DNA from: an uncultured Chloroflexota bacterium
GTDB taxonomy: Bacteria > Chloroflexota > Anaerolineae > Anaerolineales > Villigracilaceae
Direction: 5' to 3'
DNA length: 6,540 bases
Assembly (NCBI GenBank): GCA_903837815.1
Contig: CAILWD010000522.1
Span: forward strand, 1-6,540
Positions 1 to 5,305 of the stretch are shown here, in pieces. The position numbers were made by a program, and so were the translations under genes. The stretch's first letter is position 1. Each line of letters starts with the position of its first letter. The notes below the pieces were generated by a model. That model was not told the DNA's origin, searched no databases, and worked only from the letters and a program-made list of their open reading frames with translations.

Positions 1-321
1 CCCGCCGAACATGTAGCGCAATTTCGCCGCCTGATTGACAATGTAGTCCATTGCCGAGAAAGCAAAGTTGATGGTCATCAACTCTGCAATCGGGCGCTGA
101 CCGACCATCGCCGCGCCAATTGCCGCGCCGAGGATGGCGTTCTCTGCGATGGGCGTATCCTTCACGCGGTCCGCGCCGTATTTGTCAAAAAAACCTTTGG
201 TGACGGCATAAGTTCCGCCCCAAACACCGACTTCCTCGCCCATGATGAAGACGGCGGGATCGCGGTCCATTTCTTCCATAAGCGCCTGCGAGATTGCCTC
301 GCGCATTGTAATTTTTGCCAT
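1..321 (-). CDS. pdhB: 2-oxo acid (pyruvate/acetoin) dehydrogenase E1 component, beta subunit, N-terminal part
   Basis: This is the beta subunit of the thiamine-diphosphate-dependent E1 enzyme, which with the alpha subunit decarboxylates pyruvate (or a related 2-oxo acid or acetoin) and passes the acyl group to the lipoyl E2. The visible 107 residues have the family's start (MAKITMREAI), the GEEVG segment (E29-E30) and TPIAEN (residues 56-61), whose Glu60 is the likely counterpart of the Glu that activates the cofactor's aminopyrimidine ring. GAAIGAAM and the AELM...FAFSAMDYI stretch follow, as usual. The family is normally about 325 residues, so the C-terminal two thirds lie beyond position 1. 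The ATG at 321 is preceded by a modest Shine-Dalgarno (AAGGGAA, 332-338, 10-nt gap). It follows the alpha gene in the same direction, so one operon is likely, with E2 expected off the window. Sequence alone does not separate PDH from acetoin dehydrogenase (acoB) or a branched-chain enzyme. Confidence 0.93.
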   Translation of the reverse strand, partial: MAKITMREAISQALMEEMDRDPAVFIMGEEVGVWGGTYAVTKGFFDKYGADRVKDTPIAENAILGAAIGAAMVGQRPIAELMTINFAFSAMDYIVNQAAKLRYMFGG

Positions 322-340
322 GGTATCTTTATTCCCTTGT

Positions 341-420
341 GTTTTCTGTAAAACGTACGCAAGTAAACACGTAAACAGGTAGACAGAAAACAACCTGCGT
401 ACTTGTTTACCTGTTTACCT
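341..420. repeat. Octamer GTAAACA-type tandem repeats in a large inverted repeat between E1 alpha and E1 beta
   Basis: Three GTAAACA-like units with 8-bp period lie at 363-385 (GTAAACA, GTAAACA, GTAGACA). Three more lie in opposite orientation at 396-418, read on the minus strand as GTAAACA, GTAAACA, GTACGCA. The arms 361-386 and 395-420 pair at 21 of 26 positions around an 8-nt loop (387-394). In the minus-strand transcript two of the mismatches become G-U pairs. A second perfect 9-bp inverted repeat, GTTTTCTGT (341-349) with ACAGAAAAC (383-391), shares bases 383-386 with the first stem, so the two folds exclude each other. The E1 alpha stop codon (419-421) touches the outer edge, and the E1 beta Shine-Dalgarno begins 3 bases past the inner fold. 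There is no U-run, so this is not a classic terminator. It may be a dispersed repeat, an mRNA processing or stability element, or an attenuator. Confidence 0.8.
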
Positions 421-1375
421 ACTCCGCATAAATATCTGCGTACAACTCTTCCATCGCAGGCTCGGGACTTGCCTCGGCGAATTCAACCGCCTTCGCAACT
501 TCCTCTTCCACGCGGGCTTCGACCTCATCAAGCGCCTTGCGCGTTGCGACCTTCTTCTCCAATAAATATTTATTGAAAATTCCGATCGGATCGTTTTCCT
601 GCCACTTCTTGACTTCCTCCGCTTTGCGGTAACGTTCGGGGTCACCCATCGAATGTCCGCGGAAACGATAGGTGTTGACTTCCAGCAGGTAGGGCTGACC
701 TTCCTTGCGGATGAAGTCCATCGCATCCTTCGCGGCGTCATAGACCTTCATCACATCCATGCCATCCACCGCGCTGTTCTTCATGCCGTAGCCTTCCGCC
801 TTCTGACGGATTTCATCCACAGCCGAAGCGCGGTTGACCGCCGTCCCCATGCCGTACTGGTTGTTCTCGCAAACCCACAGCACGCGCAAGCCCCAAGTCT
901 TCGAGAGGTTCAAGGCTTCATGAAAATATCCGATGTTGGTCGCGCCGTCGCCAAACATGCAAATGGTGATGTTATCGTTGCCCGCGTATTGGTCGCCAAG
1001 CGCAAAGCCCGAAGCGATGGGCAGGTGTCCACCGACGATGGCATGTCCGCCCCACATATTTTTGGACACATCCGCCATGTGCATCGAGCCGCCCTTGCCT
1101 TTCGACATGCCCGTCGCCTTGCCGAGCAATTCCGCCATCACTTCATTCGAGGAAATACCACAGTTCAACGCCACGCCATGATCACGATAGGCAGTGATCA
1201 CACGGTCACGCAGCTCGCGTGCCGCAATCAAACCCGTCGAAACGGCTTCCTGCCCGATGTACAGATGCATGAAACCGCCGATCTTTCCAGCCTGATACAA
1301 TTCAGCGCCGCGTTCCTCAACGCGGCGAATCAAAACCATCTGGTAATACAAATCGAGTAATTTTTCTTTGTTCAT
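419..1375 (-). CDS. pdhA: 2-oxo acid (pyruvate/acetoin) dehydrogenase E1 component, alpha subunit
   Basis: This is the thiamine-diphosphate-binding alpha subunit of a bacterial alpha2-beta2 E1 enzyme, 318 residues, the usual length for the pyruvate/acetoin dehydrogenase branch. The ThDP/Mg motif runs from GDG (142-144) to NN (171-172), a 26-residue spacing as in the family. GGSMHM (95-100), the GGHAIVGGH stretch (109-117) and the active-site loop YRFRGHSMGDPERYR (236-250, with His241 and Ser242) are all present. The N-terminal YYQMVLIRRVEE and GGFMHLYIGQEA segments are also typical. The protein is cytosolic. The ATG at 1375 has GGAG at 1385-1388 (9-nt gap). The E1 beta gene follows 97 bp downstream in the same direction. 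A candidate promoter with a dyad lies upstream. The partner genes that would tell PDH from acetoin dehydrogenase (acoA) are not in view. Residues look intact and no frameshift is seen. Confidence 0.95.
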   Translation of the reverse strand: MNKEKLLDLYYQMVLIRRVEERGAELYQAGKIGGFMHLYIGQEAVSTGLIAARELRDRVITAYRDHGVALNCGISSNEVMAELLGKATGMSKGKGGSMHMADVSKNMWGGHAIVGGHLPIASGFALGDQYAGNDNITICMFGDGATNIGYFHEALNLSKTWGLRVLWVCENNQYGMGTAVNRASAVDEIRQKAEGYGMKNSAVDGMDVMKVYDAAKDAMDFIRKEGQPYLLEVNTYRFRGHSMGDPERYRKAEEVKKWQENDPIGIFNKYLLEKKVATRKALDEVEARVEEEVAKAVEFAEASPEPAMEELYADIYAE

Positions 1376-1414
1376 TTTATGTAACTCCGCATAATTTAGC
1401 GATAATTTTTATAT

Positions 1415-1443
1415 AATTTATCATAAAAATTGATTTGATGCAA
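1415..1443 (-). promoter_or_regulatory. Candidate sigma-70-type promoter of the E1 operon
   Basis: On the minus strand TTGCAT (1438-1443) is followed after 17 bp by TAAATT (1415-1420). Transcription would start near 1408, about 33 nt before the E1 alpha ATG and upstream of its Shine-Dalgarno. The match is moderate and the region is AT-rich, so a chance match is possible. Confidence 0.35.
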
Positions 1444-1446
1444 ATC
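1432..1446. promoter_or_regulatory. Dyad over the predicted -35 of the E1 promoter (possible operator)
   Basis: GATTTGATGCAAATC is a 6-bp perfect inverted repeat with a 3-bp centre. It covers the predicted -35 hexamer of the E1 alpha promoter and sits about 40 bp before the HEAT-repeat gene on the other strand, so a protein bound here could affect both. A 6-bp dyad in AT-rich DNA is weak evidence, and no known operator was recognised. Confidence 0.3.
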
Positions 1447-1481
1447 CAAAACGGTACTCTTTTGAGGTGTAAAATAAAAAC

Positions 1482-2612
1482 ATGAATTGGCTAACAGGTT
1501 CGAGGCAAGGCGAAGCGAAAAAGTTGATTTCACAACTTGTGGACTCGACCAAACGCGACGTCGCCGCTCGTGAACTGATCAAACTGGGGGCGGATGCTGT
1601 TCCGCCTTTGATTGATTCGCTCCAGAGTCCGGACCCAAATCTGGTTCTGTACTGCCAGCATATCCTCGCCCGAATCCCTTCCGCAACCCCGGCGCTGGTC
1701 AAGGTTCTGATGACCTCCCATCCCCTTGTGCGCGGACGCGTCGCAGAAGTCTTCGGCATCAGCAAGGACAAGTCCGCTGTTCCCGCTTTACTGGACGCAG
1801 TGAAAGGCGAATACTTTACCGTCCGCGCGCGCGCGGCTCTTGCTCTGGCAAATATCGGCGACCCAAAAGTGGTCAACTCTATTTTACCTTTGCTCAAAGA
1901 TAAGGAAGGGGAAGTCCGCAGTGCGGCTTGTGTGGCAATTGCAAAATTCAATGATCCCACCACCTTTGATGAAATCACCGCTGTTCTGCTGGACGACCCG
2001 CTGATCGAAGTGCGTCAGTCCGCGGCACGGGCTTTGGGCGGAACAAAGCATCCTGCCGCGCTGCCATTCCTGATGGAAGCCTTGCGCGATTCGTCGTGGT
2101 GGTTTGAGCAGGAGCAAGCCGCCGCCGACCTGCTCGATGCCATCAAAAACATGGGGCTTGTTGCCGTCGCGCCGTTGATCGAAGCCTTGCAAGACCGCGA
2201 AGGCACAGTCCGCAGGTATGCCGCGAGCGTTCTTGGCGAGATGGGCGACATCCGCGCCATCGAAGAATTAGGCATGACCTTGTATGACCTGCACGTGGAA
2301 GTTGGGAGAGTCGCCGCTGAAGCGCTTGCCAAGTTCGGCGCTTCCGCACTGGACATCCTCATCGAAGCGTTGAGTCACCCCGAAGCGGCAGTGCGAGAAC
2401 ATGCAGTCACCGCGCTAGGTATGATTCAGGATGCGCGCGTTGCCCCTGCCTTAATCGAAATGCTCCGCGACCCCGACCGCGAAGTAGTCAAAAAATCCAT
2501 CCTTGCGCTTGGAAAAATAAAGGACGCTCGCGCCGAGTCCGCCCTGCGGGAAATCGCCAGTTCAAGAATGGACAGGGAACTGGCGATGCTGGCAAAACAA
2601 ATGTTGGGATAA
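1482..2612 (+). CDS. HEAT-repeat protein (PBS-lyase HEAT-like repeats)
   Basis: The 376-residue soluble protein is built almost entirely of alpha-helical HEAT-type repeats of about 31 residues. The recurring pattern is a buried Leu/Ala helix, then (D/G)xxVRxxAAxALG, then a short loop to the next PALIxxL helix. Clear units include DPNLVLYCQHILARI (51-65), GEVRSAACVAIAKF (143-156), IEVRQSAARALG (175-186), GTVRRYAASVLGEMG (241-255), AAVREHAVTALG (302-313) and REVVKKSILALGKI (333-346). Around ten or eleven repeats fill the chain. No signal peptide, membrane segment or catalytic motif is visible, so a scaffold or protein-binding role is inferred. The resemblance to phycobilin-lyase HEAT repeats does not imply lyase activity. 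A weak GAGGTG (1464-1469) lies 12 nt before the ATG, and TAAAAT (1470-1475) sits where the -10 of a leaderless mRNA would be. It is divergent from the E1 genes and convergent with the AOR operon, ending 2 bp short of it. Confidence 0.9.
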   Translation: MNWLTGSRQGEAKKLISQLVDSTKRDVAARELIKLGADAVPPLIDSLQSPDPNLVLYCQHILARIPSATPALVKVLMTSHPLVRGRVAEVFGISKDKSAVPALLDAVKGEYFTVRARAALALANIGDPKVVNSILPLLKDKEGEVRSAACVAIAKFNDPTTFDEITAVLLDDPLIEVRQSAARALGGTKHPAALPFLMEALRDSSWWFEQEQAAADLLDAIKNMGLVAVAPLIEALQDREGTVRRYAASVLGEMGDIRAIEELGMTLYDLHVEVGRVAAEALAKFGASALDILIEALSHPEAAVREHAVTALGMIQDARVAPALIEMLRDPDREVVKKSILALGKIKDARAESALREIASSRMDRELAMLAKQMLG

Positions 2613-2614
2613 AT

Positions 2615-2839
2615 CTATCCGCCCCCAATCACAGCCATTACTTTGACCACATCCCCCTCCTGCACAATATAATCCTTGTCACGCTGTTCATCATTGACCA
2701 TGACCAGCGCTACCAGTTCCGAGCGGATACCCGCCTTCTCCAGCGTCGCGCGGACGGTGAAGCCAGATTCAACGTCCAGTTCACTCTGTCCGTTGACAAG
2801 GGTTTTCAAATGACCGACGGGGCGTAGTTTTGCGGACAT
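2615..2839 (-). CDS. MoaD/ThiS-family ubiquitin-like sulfur carrier protein
   Basis: This 74-residue protein has the small beta-grasp layout of MoaD/ThiS carriers. A hydrophobic first strand is followed by a GFTVRATLEKAGI helix segment (26-38), the VALVMVNDEQ strand-turn (43-52), the YIVQEGDVVKVM strand (58-69) and a C-terminal IGGG. The terminal glycines are the site that is adenylated by a MoeB/ThiF-type enzyme and charged with sulfur. In MoaD this sulfur builds the molybdopterin dithiolene. As the third gene of an AOR operon, it most likely serves the tungsten-pterin cofactor. The tail is GGG, not the more usual GG. The ATG at 2839 is the first codon that gives a full fold. No Shine-Dalgarno is seen in the 11 bases between it and the 16-bp hairpin upstream, so translation may depend on that hairpin or on other signals. 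Dedication to AOR is inferred from context. A ThiS-like role is less likely. Confidence 0.85.
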   Translation of the reverse strand: MSAKLRPVGHLKTLVNGQSELDVESGFTVRATLEKAGIRSELVALVMVNDEQRDKDYIVQEGDVVKVMAVIGGG

Positions 2840-2849
2840 GTTAATTTCA

Positions 2850-2884
2850 AAGACCCTAAAGGTCTCCGAGACCTTTAGGGTCTT
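2850..2884. repeat. 16-bp perfect palindrome with 3-nt loop between the AOR and sulfur-carrier genes
   Basis: AGACCCTAAAGGTCT (2851-2865) and AGACCTTTAGGGTCT (2869-2883) are perfect reverse complements around CCG, and the flanking A2850/T2884 extends the stem to 16 bp. Each arm is itself an inverted repeat (AGACC...GGTCT), so the DNA or RNA can form one long hairpin or two short ones. It lies 11 bp after the AOR stop codon and 10 bp before the carrier's ATG. On the minus strand only TTT follows the stem, a poor terminator tract, so partial read-through or mRNA stabilisation is more likely. The compact nested symmetry resembles a REP/MITE-like dispersed repeat. Confidence 0.85.
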
Positions 2885-2895
2885 ATTGTGTCGAA

Positions 2896-4719
2896 TTATC
2901 CAACCATCGCCTTCAACCCAATGCTTTCGAGTTTTTCAGGTTTGGGCAGACCGTTCTCGCTCCAGCCGCGCTGGTCGTAGTACATGTCGAGCAGTTTCTC
3001 CACATCCTCCAACTTGGTGATCTGGTCTTTGGTCGCGCCATTAGTTGGAGCCTCTTCGTAAAAGCGCGAAGCGGGCATATCCCATTCGCGGTCAAAGCCT
3101 TCGTTCTCGCGGATCCAGAACAGGCGGGTCAGGTTCCAGATGCGCTCGCCGACCTTTTCCAAATCCTCCCAAGTACGATGAACTCCCGTGATACCTTCCA
3201 ACGCGGGGACGTACAGGTCGCGGTCGATGCCGAGTTCCACCCACTGCAGGCGGCATCCGCCGAGCACATCGAACATCGGGCGGAAGTTTTGCAGCCAAAT
3301 GATGCGCGCCACCTTTTCGGGGACAACCTTCTCGCGCCCGACTTGCAGATCGTAGGTGATCGCCCATGAGCGGTTGTGATGCGCGCCCACGTCGCACGTC
3401 ATGTAGGCAAGCAGCATCGCGGTCGCATTGTGCGTGGCATAGGCGGATTGCTCCATGCCTTTGACATGGATGGCAAACTTTTCACTGCCATGCCCAACTT
3501 TTTTTGCCGCTTTCTTCACGCCATCCGCCAGCAATGAGCCGATGCCTTCGCGGTTGGCGATCTTCTTGATCAACTCAAACATCGCCTGGGCGTTGCCAAA
3601 GTTCAGTTCGAGTCCATCGGTCTCGGCTTTGGTGAGGATGCCCTTTTCGTAACATTCCATCGCCCAGGCAATCACGCCAGCCGCGCTGATCGTGTCGATG
3701 CCGAGATCGTCACAAAGCAGGTTGGCTTGCGCCACATCTTCAATGTCTGCGACGCCCACGTTCGAGCCGAGCAGGCCAATCGTCTCGTATTCAGGGCCTT
3801 CGACGTATGTGCCGTACTTCTTCACATGGCTGTATTTTCCGCACGGACAGGGACACCCAAAACAACCCTTATCGGTGATGACGATTTTCTCGCGCATCAC
3901 TTGTCCGTAAATATTCTTGCCGCCCTCAAAAGAGCCAGCGCTGAAATTGCGGGTGGGCAGAGCGCCAACCTCGTCACACCAACTGGTGACGATGGTCGTG
4001 CCGTAACGGGTCCATTCCTTGATACCGTCCGAATCTTTGCAGGCTTTGAAGATTGCCATGCCCGCCTGTCGATATTTCTCAACATCTGCCACAGGGACAG
4101 ATTTGGTGCCATGCAGGACAATCGCCTTGACCTTCTTGACGCCCATCACCGTGCCCACGCCGCCGCGTCCCGCCTGACGTCCGTAATCATGGTTGATGCT
4201 TGCAAAGGAGACGCCGTTCTCGCCGCCTGGTCCGATGACGGCAATTTGGAACGCCTCGCCGAATTTTTCCTTGAATCCTTTTTCGACTTCGAATGTGCCC
4301 CTGCCCCACAAATCGGTGGCGTCGCGGATTTCGATCTTGTCGTCGTCGATGAAAAGATAGACGGGCTTCGGGCTGATGCCTTCGAGAATAATCGTATCCA
4401 GCCCGGCATATTTCAATTCCGCTGTGAAGTGACCGCCCATCGAGGCGTCGGCGTAGCCACCCGTCAGCGGAGACTTGGTCGTCCAGTCGCACTTTCCGCC
4501 GCCGGGAATCAACATACCGGCGATGGGTCCGCTGGAGATGAAGATTTTGTTCTCGGGGCCGAGCGGGTCCGCGCCCTTCGGCACTTCGTTGTAGAGGAGG
4601 TATGCCCCAAAGCCGCGTCCGCCGAGCCAATCCCGCGCCAGTTCGGGCGGGGTCGGTTCCTTCTTCCAGGTACCGTTTGTTAAATCAACACGCAGGATGC
4701 TTCCACCATATCCGTTCAT
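2896..4719 (-). CDS. aor: Tungsten-containing aldehyde:ferredoxin oxidoreductase, catalytic subunit
   Basis: This is a 607-residue AOR-family enzyme, full length for the group. The family oxidises aldehydes to carboxylic acids (or reduces acids) with a tungsten bis-pterin and one [4Fe-4S] cluster, using ferredoxin as acceptor. The N-terminal domain has LGGRGFGAYLLYNEV (32-46), GADPLGPENK (49-58), SGPIAGMLIPGGGK and AGRGGVGTVMGVKKVKAI (183-200), all typical of AOR pterin binding. The cluster ligands are C286, C289 and C293 (CX2CX3C) with distal C489 in LGGCRLQW. An extra Cys291 lies inside the motif. GPEYET (308-313) and HH (447-448) correspond by position to the Glu and His near tungsten in Pyrococcus AOR. 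DDLGID (337-342) is the second pterin motif. No signal peptide is seen, so it is cytosolic. The start is fixed by AGGAGG (4725-4730) 5 nt before the ATG, overlapping the ferredoxin stop and implying translational coupling. Substrate cannot be read from sequence. Confidence 0.95.
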   Translation of the reverse strand: MNGYGGSILRVDLTNGTWKKEPTPPELARDWLGGRGFGAYLLYNEVPKGADPLGPENKIFISSGPIAGMLIPGGGKCDWTTKSPLTGGYADASMGGHFTAELKYAGLDTIILEGISPKPVYLFIDDDKIEIRDATDLWGRGTFEVEKGFKEKFGEAFQIAVIGPGGENGVSFASINHDYGRQAGRGGVGTVMGVKKVKAIVLHGTKSVPVADVEKYRQAGMAIFKACKDSDGIKEWTRYGTTIVTSWCDEVGALPTRNFSAGSFEGGKNIYGQVMREKIVITDKGCFGCPCPCGKYSHVKKYGTYVEGPEYETIGLLGSNVGVADIEDVAQANLLCDDLGIDTISAAGVIAWAMECYEKGILTKAETDGLELNFGNAQAMFELIKKIANREGIGSLLADGVKKAAKKVGHGSEKFAIHVKGMEQSAYATHNATAMLLAYMTCDVGAHHNRSWAITYDLQVGREKVVPEKVARIIWLQNFRPMFDVLGGCRLQWVELGIDRDLYVPALEGITGVHRTWEDLEKVGERIWNLTRLFWIRENEGFDREWDMPASRFYEEAPTNGATKDQITKLEDVEKLLDMYYDQRGWSENGLPKPEKLESIGLKAMVG

Positions 4720-4724
4720 GTTTG

Positions 4725-4730
4725 CCTCCT
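4725..4730 (-). promoter_or_regulatory. Shine-Dalgarno of the AOR gene overlapping the ferredoxin stop codon
   Basis: AGGAGG on the minus strand lies 5 nt before the AOR ATG and shares two bases with the TAG that ends the upstream ferredoxin gene (4729-4731). This settles the AOR start and suggests that the two subunits are translated in step. Confidence 0.8.
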
Positions 4731-5142
4731 ATGCCGCCACTGTTTCTATTTCAGCAATCCAAAGCGCGCCCGTGCCGCATACGGCAACGCAATCGCCGCA
4801 CAGGTCGCATTCCCAGGCGGTGTTCGGGACAAGGTCCGCTTCCATGAACATCACACCTTCGGGACATTCCGGCACACAAGCACCACACATGATGCAATCC
4901 TCCTGCACCACATAGTACGCGCCCTTGTCATTTTGGATGATGCACTCCGGGGGACAGACTTTCGCGCAGTCTCCGCATTGGGTGCAGACCTTGACGTTGT
5001 AAACACCCGGCGCGGGGAAATGCGGCTCGATGATCAACGCCGCCTTTTTGGGGTTGCTTTCCCTGAAGAGATTCAGGGAACACGCTACGCGGCAGGCATT
5101 ACAGCCTGAACACTTTGAACTATCCGCATACAGCCTCATCAT
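4729..5142 (-). CDS. Four-cluster [4Fe-4S] ferredoxin-type electron transfer subunit of AOR
   Basis: The 137-residue protein has four complete CX2CX2CX3C motifs: C11/C14/C17/C21, C53/C56/C59/C63, C83/C86/C89/C93 and C112/C115/C118/C122. That is enough for four [4Fe-4S] clusters, one more than the usual polyferredoxin-like DMSO-reductase beta core. C67 is an additional cysteine. The motif after cluster 2 (CPPECI) and cluster 3 (CPEGVMF) is standard ferredoxin. In Aromatoleum-type AORs and in BamC-type subunits of benzoyl-CoA reductase, such proteins pass electrons to or from the tungsten subunit, and the same role is inferred here because the AOR gene starts 9 bp after its stop. AAGGAG (5149-5154) precedes the ATG at 5142 by 6 nt. 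The second codon is also ATG (5139), so the start is uncertain by one residue. No signal peptide is seen. No FAD/NAD subunit gene lies in the operon. Confidence 0.93.
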   Translation of the reverse strand: MMRLYADSSKCSGCNACRVACSLNLFRESNPKKAALIIEPHFPAPGVYNVKVCTQCGDCAKVCPPECIIQNDKGAYYVVQEDCIMCGACVPECPEGVMFMEADLVPNTAWECDLCGDCVAVCGTGALWIAEIETVAA

Positions 5143-5164
5143 GGATGACTCCTTATTTGGATTA

Positions 5165-5205
5165 GGGTATGTATCAACAGTCTTTCTTGATATTTAAAAA
5201 TACCC
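5165..5205. promoter_or_regulatory. Nested inverted repeats in the aor operon leader
   Basis: GGGTAT (5165-5170) pairs with ATACCC (5200-5205), and inside it TATCAA (5172-5177) pairs with TTGATA (5187-5192) around a 9-nt loop. The element lies in the predicted untranslated leader (about 5143-5234), upstream of the ferredoxin Shine-Dalgarno. The fold is AT-rich with an uneven internal bulge, so its stability is doubtful. It does not show the G-rich core expected of a molybdenum/tungsten-cofactor riboswitch. Confidence 0.3.
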
Positions 5206-5240
5206 CATTCCCAATTCAAAGAGTAGAGACATCCATCATT

Positions 5241-5269
5241 ATTATAAGGTTACAAATTAGGTTTGTCAT
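5241..5269 (-). promoter_or_regulatory. Sigma-70-type promoter of the ferredoxin-AOR-sulfur carrier operon
   Basis: On the minus strand ATGACA (5264-5269) is followed after exactly 17 bp by a consensus TATAAT (5241-5246). Transcription would begin near 5234, leaving a leader of about 90 nt before the ferredoxin ATG. It lies in the only gap upstream of the operon and is the best promoter match in the window. Confidence 0.65.
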
Positions 5270-5272
5270 ATT

Positions 5273-5294
5273 GTTGTGCTTTTACTGGCACAAC
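5273..5294. promoter_or_regulatory. 7-bp dyad between the lipoprotein stop and the aor promoter
   Basis: GTTGTGC (5273-5279) and GCACAAC (5288-5294) form a perfect inverted repeat around 8 bases, ending 3 bp upstream of the predicted aor -35. Its centre is about 49 bp before the predicted start of transcription, a position typical of activator sites. It could instead be a weak hairpin at the end of the lipoprotein transcript, but no U-run follows on the minus strand. Confidence 0.35.
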
Positions 5295-5305
5295 TAAAAC
5301 ATTTT

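Noticed and set aside
361..420. GTAAACA repeats as a CRISPR array
   Set aside because: Units are 8 bp, touch each other and occur in both orientations. There are no unique spacers and no cas genes.
653..1360. Plus-strand 235-codon ORF opposite the E1 alpha gene
   Set aside because: It lies wholly antisense to a gene with unmistakable thiamine-diphosphate motifs, and its His/Arg/Ala-rich translation resembles no family. It is a shadow of codon bias.
1421..1978. Minus-strand ORF opposite the HEAT-repeat gene
   Set aside because: It overlaps the clear repeat-coding frame and yields a Ser/Arg-rich product without domains.
2606..2640. Shared terminator between the convergent HEAT and sulfur-carrier genes
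   Set aside because: No inverted repeat with a T-run is present around the 2-bp gap. The transcripts must end inside each other's coding regions or by a factor-dependent route.
2850..2884. Palindrome as an intrinsic terminator of the AOR gene
   Set aside because: Only three T residues follow the stem on the minus strand, and the co-oriented sulfur-carrier gene begins 10 bp later with no promoter in the gap.
3727..4683. Plus-strand 318-codon ORF opposite the AOR gene
   Set aside because: It is antisense to the AOR coding sequence, has no ribosome site or family motif, and its composition mirrors the other strand.
5143..5240. Molybdenum/tungsten cofactor riboswitch before the aor operon
   Set aside because: The leader is short and AT-rich and lacks the G-rich conserved helices I would expect. 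Only weak nested stems are visible.
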